DNA from: JANYHH01 sp965249745
GTDB lineage: Bacteria > Deinococcota > Deinococci > Deinococcales > JAAFIG01
Reading direction: 5' to 3'
Assembly (NCBI GenBank): GCA_965249745.1
Contig: OZ252252.1
Coordinates: forward strand, 1,922,001 to 1,986,000
Length of the DNA stretch: 64,000 bases
Position numbers and translations under genes: made by a program
In this document: in pieces, positions 61,894-64,000 of the stretch
How the letters are laid out: every line of letters begins with the position of its first letter
Position numbering within the stretch: position 1 is the stretch's first letter
Notes under the pieces: model-generated
What the model saw: only the letters and a program-made list of their open reading frames with translations
What the model was told of the DNA's origin: nothing
The model's database searches: none

Positions 61894-62625
61894 TTAAGGC
61901 TCTCGTCCGTTCTCGGGCGGTGCGTCATCGGGCGGTGCGGACTCGGATAGATCGTGCTGAACTGGAATCAATCCCCCGTTTGATTTGGTCGGCGTGACTG
62001 CGAGACTGGCCTCGCTCGTTCCAAACATGACGCGCGTGTTCGATTTGCCCGTGTCGGTTCCCGCGTCGTACGGCTCGAAATCCGGGTCTGACTCGAGCCA
62101 GCGTCGTGCGGCCACCAGTAGCGCCTCGCGGGCCAGATACATGAAACTCAGTAACGTGAAGGCGTCCGCCTGCAAGTGAAAGACGGTCACGAAGAACAGC
62201 ACCGCGACCAGCACGAAATCGCTCACGGCCGCCAGACCTCGAGCGAACTGCTCGAAGCTGCGCTCGTCCAAGGTCTCTTTGGGGAGGTTCAACAGGGAAA
62301 CCGCGAAGGCCGCGCTGAGCATCAGGTACGCCCACGCCCCGGAGAGTCCGAACGCGACCAGCATCACAAGCGCCCCAACGCCGAGCACTGACGGCGATTG
62401 CAACGTGCGGTTCAGGTCTCTGGCATCCACGTTGATGTCGAAGCTCGCGCCACGCTTGTGGGTTTGTGGTTCGGTATCGGGCTGAATCCGTCGCAGGAAG
62501 CGCCGCGCCAGTTGCGTTGGCTCCACGACCAGCAGCGTCGCGGGGACCAGAACCGCTCTAGCGAAGAAGTAGACTCCCAGAGCGAAATTGATGACGAACA
62601 ACAACAAACCGATGAAAAAGCTCAT
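61894..62625 (-). CDS. Membrane protein of unknown function, partner of HTH regulator
   Basis: A 243-residue protein. The N-terminal helix MSFFIGLLLFVINFALGVYF and two or three further helices lie between residues 80 and 165. The last 55 residues are hydrophilic and acidic (ESAPPDDAPPENG). I do not recognise the family. Its ATG overlaps the stop of the HTH gene upstream (ATGA, 62622-62625), an arrangement like the small XRE regulator plus membrane protein pairs of many bacteria. It is convergent with mqnB, with only 10 bases between the stops. Confidence 0.75.
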   Translation of the reverse strand: MSFFIGLLLFVINFALGVYFFARAVLVPATLLVVEPTQLARRFLRRIQPDTEPQTHKRGASFDINVDARDLNRTLQSPSVLGVGALVMLVAFGLSGAWAYLMLSAAFAVSLLNLPKETLDERSFEQFARGLAAVSDFVLVAVLFFVTVFHLQADAFTLLSFMYLAREALLVAARRWLESDPDFEPYDAGTDTGKSNTRVMFGTSEASLAVTPTKSNGGLIPVQHDLSESAPPDDAPPENGREP

Positions 62626-62855
62626 ATCGTACTCCCGGTCGCGTTCAGGGTTTCAGGTGTGGCCGCTCCGTCGGTGAAAATACCTTCAATGGGTTGCGCG
62701 AAGACTCGAGCGATCTTGAAGGCCAGCGGCAGCGACGGGTCGTACTTGCCGGTCTCCAAGGCGTTGACGGTTTGGCGACTGACGCCCAGCGCGTCGGCCA
62801 GGTCAGCCTGCGACCAGCGCTTGATGGCACGTAACTCTCTGATGCGATTCTCCAT
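62622..62855 (-). CDS. Small XRE/YozG-like HTH regulator
   Basis: A 77-residue DNA-binding protein made almost entirely of one helix-turn-helix (RIRELRAIKRWSQADLADAL, GVSRQTVNALETGKYDPSLP). The motif VSRQTVNALE and the tail FKIARVFAQPIEGIF are typical of the YozG/HTH_3 group. It probably regulates its own two-gene operon with the membrane protein downstream. Confidence 0.9.
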   Translation of the reverse strand: MENRIRELRAIKRWSQADLADALGVSRQTVNALETGKYDPSLPLAFKIARVFAQPIEGIFTDGAATPETLNATGSTI

Positions 62856-62960
62856 AGGGATTCCTTCGACCCGCCCGCTCGAGCCAGCCGGTCAGCAGCT
62901 CGAGCGTCTGGAACCGACACCTCGCCTCGAGCCAGGCAGGGTACCCGTGCAACAGCAGTT

Positions 62961-64000
62961 TTAAACCGGTGCGCTCCACTCCCGAGCGGCGGCCACGCGT
63001 TTGTCTATGCTGGGATGGTTGTGCAGCCAGAATTCGATCCAGGCGGGCGGGTTGGGGTCGGACAGATTTTCCAGCGCCATCGTGCGAAAGGCGCGTTCGA
63101 AGGCGGCCGGGTTTTTCGTCAGGTTCAGGCTGAAGCGGTCGGCCGCGTACTCGGCTTGGCGCATCACGTGATTGGTGAGCAGGCTCCAGAATTCCCCGAT
63201 CACCGTGAAGCACAGCAGGAACACCGGCAGCGTGGCAATATCGGTCGCGCCGCGCAGCCCGAATTCCATACCCAACGTGCCGAACAGGGCATAGGCAACG
63301 ACCAGCACGACGATGAACTGCGCGAAACCCAGCCCCATCAGTTTCGGAATGTCGCGGTGCGCCCGGTGGCCCAGCTCGTGCGCCAGCACCACGTCCACGC
63401 CCTCGGGATCAATTTTTTGCAGCAAGGTATCTGCCACGATCACCTCGGTTCCCAGACCGTCGGGAATGAGCATCGCGTTCATGACCTTGGTTTTTTCACC
63501 CATCATCAATTTGGAGACCTTGCTGAGCCGCGCCCCTGCCCGGTCAAACACCGCTCTGACTCGAGCCTCGAGTTCCGGGTTCTCCAGGGGTTGCGCTTTG
63601 AAGTTGAGGCGGACTAGCCAGGGTTGGATAAACAGGACGATGCCAAAAAAGAGCGCGATGGTGGCGGCGCTGATCGGCAGCCAGAGGCTTGGGAAGGCGG
63701 CGAAGATCAAGTACAGCACCAAGAACATCACCGAACTGATGAGCGTGCCGACCGCGAGGTTCTTGGCGTAATCCAGCAGCCAGCCGCCCAGGGTTTGCTT
63801 TAACAGGCCAAACCGTTTTTGCACGGTGTACCCGAAATAGAAGCTCAGTGGAAACGAGATCAGGCTGGTGATCAAACTGAATATCACCACGAACTCGGTT
63901 TTGGACAGTATGCTCTCGCCGCCGCTCAGCGCGTCCCGAAGCCCGCTCGAGGCGGCGGTCGTGATAAAGAGCGACAGCACCACGATGGACAGGATCAAAC
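62961..64000 (-). CDS. M48-family (HtpX/Ste24-like) membrane metalloprotease, 5' end at window edge
   Basis: About 345 visible residues. There are several N-terminal helices, the zinc motif VVLAHELGHRAHRD, then two more helices (QFIVVLVVAYALFGTLG) and the Glu ligand in MRQAEYAADRFSLNLT. The tail PAWIEFWLHNHPSIDKRVAA is the Ste24/M48A hallmark, favouring the CAAX-protease branch over HtpX. The frame is open at base 64000, so the true start may lie outside. It follows the same direction as the HTH pair, with a 105-base gap. Confidence 0.92.
   Translation of the reverse strand, partial: LILSIVVLSLFITTAASSGLRDALSGGESILSKTEFVVIFSLITSLISFPLSFYFGYTVQKRFGLLKQTLGGWLLDYAKNLAVGTLISSVMFLVLYLIFAAFPSLWLPISAATIALFFGIVLFIQPWLVRLNFKAQPLENPELEARVRAVFDRAGARLSKVSKLMMGEKTKVMNAMLIPDGLGTEVIVADTLLQKIDPEGVDVVLAHELGHRAHRDIPKLMGLGFAQFIVVLVVAYALFGTLGMEFGLRGATDIATLPVFLLCFTVIGEFWSLLTNHVMRQAEYAADRFSLNLTKNPAAFERAFRTMALENLSDPNPPAWIEFWLHNHPSIDKRVAAAREWSAPV

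Overview
The window is GC-rich chromosomal DNA that looks like a member of Deinococcota, most likely a Deinococcus relative. The evidence is: a RuvC with the His/Asp catalytic pair known from Thermus; a Deinococcus-type N-acylamino acid racemase; futalosine hydrolase, meaning menaquinone is made by the futalosine route; a DUF4384/PEGA secreted protein; a BTAD-type regulator; and many genes with a -10 box only 6-9 bases before the start codon, as in leaderless mRNAs. No rRNA, tRNA, CRISPR array, phage or insertion-sequence gene was seen. The one structural RNA gene is RNase P RNA (rnpB, minus strand).

Layout. 1-5 kb: 5' part of ftsH, an Arg-rich-tailed hypothetical gene, an orphan hisD, an aldo/keto reductase and a flavin reductase-like gene. 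5-16 kb: a secreted PEGA-repeat protein with strong terminators, a 905-residue STAND/BTAD regulator, and a roughly 2000-residue lipoprotein with a VWD domain and five tandem ~178-residue repeats. 16-20 kb: a UgpB-UgpA-UgpE type importer, then a damaged toxin-like ORF joined to DUF2283. 20-23 kb: acs and rnpB. 23-32 kb: a complete alpha-1,6-mannan operon on the minus strand (binding protein, secreted GH76, cytoplasmic GH76, GntR/LacI-type repressor, two permeases, GH125). 32-38 kb: a lower-GC island of small enzymes (three intact RibD/DHFR-like genes plus one remnant, two VOC proteins, a dienelactone hydrolase, an SRPBCC protein) with MerR and AraC regulators and two gene remnants. 38-48 kb: an alpha-2-macroglobulin, a Gfo/Idh/MocA - DUF2268 - sugar isomerase operon and an MFS transporter. 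48-52 kb: ruvC, a PrsW-like protease, a prolyl oligopeptidase pseudogene, a HAD phosphatase, the racemase and an RpiR regulator. 52-58 kb: a peptide importer with two tandem paralogous binding proteins (no ATPase). 58-64 kb: lipA, a SpoIIM-like protein, a YdcF-like protein, mqnB, a membrane protein/HTH pair and an M48 protease cut by the window edge.

Themes across the window. The palindrome CTCGAG is hugely over-represented in genes, spacers, terminator stems, rnpB and the lower-GC island, much like HIP1 in cyanobacteria. I counted about 50 copies in the first 10 kb, against about 3-4 expected from base composition. All three ABC importers lack an ATPase gene, and each has a perfect stem-loop just after its binding-protein gene or genes. 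Regulatory DNA is readable in several places: a MerR-type promoter with a 19-bp spacer, a consensus promoter overlapped by a dyad before the mannan operon, and two 13-bp operators two helical turns apart between the RpiR gene and the peptide importer.
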